Assembly: GCA_035328465.1 (NCBI GenBank)
Contig: DAOLIQ010000001.1
Span: 1-64,000, forward strand
Origin: JADJEI01 sp035328465
GTDB lineage: Bacteria; Bacteroidota; Ignavibacteria; Ignavibacteriales; Ignavibacteriaceae
DNA length: 64,000 nt
Reading direction: 5' to 3'
Part shown: piece by piece, positions 62,701 through 64,000 of the stretch
Layout of the letters: every line of letters starts with the position of its first letter
Numbering within the stretch: position 1 is the first letter of the stretch
Made by a program: the position numbers and the translations under genes
Notes under the pieces: generated by a model
Seen by the model: the letters and a program-made list of their open reading frames with translations, nothing else
Told to the model about the DNA's origin: nothing
Database searches by the model: none

Positions 62701-63425
62701 TTTCTTTGCAGAATTATCAAAGAAAAATTATCGGGTGCACCAGCAGTCTCAACTTTATTAACTAATTTTTCTGCTGCCTGCCCCAATTGATTATGGGCAA
62801 GAATATTTTCTATTTCTATATCATCAACCACTGAAGACACTCCATCAGTACAAATTAATATTTTACACCTACCTTCCTCATCTAACCTGGTTTTACTCAA
62901 ATCAATTTTAGGATTTAATGAGTTGCCGATAGCGTTTATAATAACATTTTTTTTGGGATGAGTTAAAATATCTTTTGGTGCGATATTTCCTTCATCGACC
63001 AATTGCTGAACAAATGAATGATCTTTAGTAAGTAATTTTAATCTGCCCGAGTGGAAATAATAAATTCTTGAGTCGCCAATATGTCCCCAATAAATAAAAC
63101 TATCATTTAGGAAGACAACCTCAACTGTACTTGACATTCCAAAATATTTAAATTCTGTTTTCGCAAGGTGAAAGATATTTCTATTTGCGAATTCAATTGC
63201 TGATTTAATTCTTTCGAGGTAATCTTTTTCTGAAGAGTTTTTTTTAAATGCCTGATTGATTAGTTCGGCGGTTTTTCTTGATGCAAACTCTCCAGCGCTA
63301 GTTCCACCTAATCCATCACATACAATGGCTAAAATACCTTCGGGATATTTAAATACTTCCGCAAAATCCTCATTATTTTTACGAAGAAATCCTATATTAG
63401 AAATAACCGAATAACTAAAATTCAT
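62697..63425 (-). CDS. PP2C-family protein phosphatase
   Basis: The 242-residue Mn/Mg-dependent phosphatase has the PP2C motifs FLRKNNEDFAEV (13-24), CDGLGGTSAGEFAS (about 36-49), WGHIGDSRIYYF (about 113-124), CTDGVSSVVDD (about 191-201) and APDNFSLIIL (about 230-239). It is expected to reverse phosphorylation by the kinase gene that overlaps it. Targets are unknown. Confidence 0.93.
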   Translation of the reverse strand: MNFSYSVISNIGFLRKNNEDFAEVFKYPEGILAIVCDGLGGTSAGEFASRKTAELINQAFKKNSSEKDYLERIKSAIEFANRNIFHLAKTEFKYFGMSSTVEVVFLNDSFIYWGHIGDSRIYYFHSGRLKLLTKDHSFVQQLVDEGNIAPKDILTHPKKNVIINAIGNSLNPKIDLSKTRLDEEGRCKILICTDGVSSVVDDIEIENILAHNQLGQAAEKLVNKVETAGAPDNFSLIILQRN

Positions 63426-63625
63426 TTACCCTTGATCCAAATCCATTTAAAATGACATCTTAAAAATTTTACAGACTTTACAGCAGTACTTTTATCCAAA
63501 TAATTGCTTAACAGACCGTTAAAAAGTATATTTGAACTTTATTTTTTGAAATAGTTTATCTTAATCACAGATTTTCTAAAAACAAATTAATAAATTAGCA
63601 CTTCATTTAATAGTATTTTATCCCT

Positions 63626-63707
63626 GCGAGAGTGGCGGAATTGGCAGACGCGCTAGACTTAGGATCTAGTACCGAAAGGTGTCGGGGTTCGAGTCCCCGT
63701 TCTCGCA
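63626..63707 (+). tRNA. tRNA-Leu (anticodon UAG)
   Basis: The gene folds as a class II tRNA. The acceptor stem is GCGAGAG with TTCTCGC (one G-U pair), the D-arm contains GGCAGACGCGC, and the anticodon stem CTAGA/TCTAG encloses loop CTTAGGA with anticodon TAG. A long variable arm is built from ACC-GAAA-GGT, and the T-arm reads GGGTTCGAGTCCC. The discriminator is A at 63707. CCA is not encoded, so it must be added. A long variable arm and UAG anticodon identify leucine. Confidence 0.97.
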
Positions 63708-63723
63708 CAATTAAGCAAGTTAG

Positions 63724-63729
63724 AAAGGA
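63724..63729 (+). promoter_or_regulatory. Ribosome binding site for a TTG start of tig
   Basis: AAAGGA lies nine bases before TTG 63739, the start that gives a protein beginning MEFKSEQINSSELQVEV. It supports this non-ATG start. Confidence 0.7.
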
Positions 63730-63738
63730 AAAATAAAT

Positions 63739-64000
63739 TTGGAATTTAAATCTGAACAGATAAATTCGTCCGAGCTTCAAGTCGAGGTTTCATATGCTTA
63801 TCCTGAAATTAAAAATCTAATTGAAGAAGAAGTAAAGAAACAATCAAAAAAAATAAATGTTGATGGCTTCCGTAAAGGAAAAGTACCTCCTCATATCATT
63901 AAGCAGCGTTTTGGAGATGCGCTTGAATATGAAGCTGCAGAAAAGATAGCAAATGAAAAATTTTGGGAAGTAATTAAAGAAAAAGATCTAAACCCAATAA
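63739..64000 (+). CDS. tig: Trigger factor (N-terminal part; runs past the window)
   Basis: Only the first 87 codons are visible. They begin MEFKSEQINSSELQVEVSYA and contain the ribosome-binding signature VDGFRKGKVP (about 42-51), followed by HIIKQRFGDALEYEAAEKI. Trigger factor binds ribosomal protein L23 and shelters nascent chains; its PPIase and substrate domains would lie beyond the window edge. The start is TTG 63739. tRNA-Leu lies 31 bases upstream. Confidence 0.93.
   Translation, partial: MEFKSEQINSSELQVEVSYAYPEIKNLIEEEVKKQSKKINVDGFRKGKVPPHIIKQRFGDALEYEAAEKIANEKFWEVIKEKDLNPI

Overview
The window is an AT-rich, densely packed bacterial chromosome segment. The organism is most likely an Ignavibacteria-type member of the Bacteroidota/Chlorobiota (FCB) group. 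This is inferred from a type IX secretion sorting domain (core NYPNPFNP) on the first gene, a TonB-dependent receptor with a carboxypeptidase-like N-terminal domain, SusA-like GH13 and SLC45-like sugar carriers, a type II IPP isomerase, and several large beta-barrel proteins. No rRNA, phage, CRISPR array, transposase or plasmid gene is visible. This is core chromosome with a few accessory patches.

Layout. 1-1564: secreted beta-helix protein, cut by the window edge. 1656-16619: thirteen co-directional minus-strand genes, many overlapping. In transcription order they are fni, polyprenyl synthase, ptsH, ptsI, a PGI/PMI-type isomerase, three envelope genes (peptidase/propeller/barrel protein, BamB-like lipoprotein, PEGA-like protein), prmC, dtd, an alkaline-phosphatase-superfamily enzyme, comEC and purE. 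16620-24844: a pabBC fusion, two SLC45-like carriers, an EamA transporter and a secreted GH13 enzyme. Four copies of a two-hairpin repeat occupy every intergenic gap between fni and the second carrier. 24939-28200: plus-strand smpB, tyrS, pyruvoyl-dependent arginine decarboxylase and a TerC protein. 28168-32823: a TPP-riboswitch-controlled operon with a TonB receptor, thiamine pyrophosphokinase and a sodium:solute symporter, read as thiamine uptake and activation. 32837-40803: a seven-LysM lytic transglycosylase, an acyl-CoA carboxyltransferase, an ABC pair with an unusually degenerate ATPase, an MBL hydrolase and aroC. 40836-49102: an intrinsic terminator, HtrA/DegP protease, recO, mtnA, a PfkB kinase, a NUDIX hydrolase and a 1157-residue outer-membrane protein. 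49209-56443: a MacAB-TolC-type system with three permeases for one ATPase. 56694-63425: CCA-adding-type enzyme, polytopic metallopeptidase-like protein, murA, and a Ser/Thr kinase plus PP2C phosphatase pair. 63626-64000: tRNA-Leu(UAG) and the start of tig.

Working together, the GH13 enzyme and SLC45-like carriers suggest maltodextrin use, and the riboswitch operon suggests vitamin B1 scavenging. EI and HPr without any EII nearby suggest a regulatory rather than transport PTS. The least ordinary items are the repeat family with compensatory base changes, the SSS symporter as a candidate thiamine carrier, the ABC ATPase lacking its Q-loop, signature and H-loop residues, and two architectures built around HExxH peptidase domains. 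No gap longer than about 300 bases lacks a gene.
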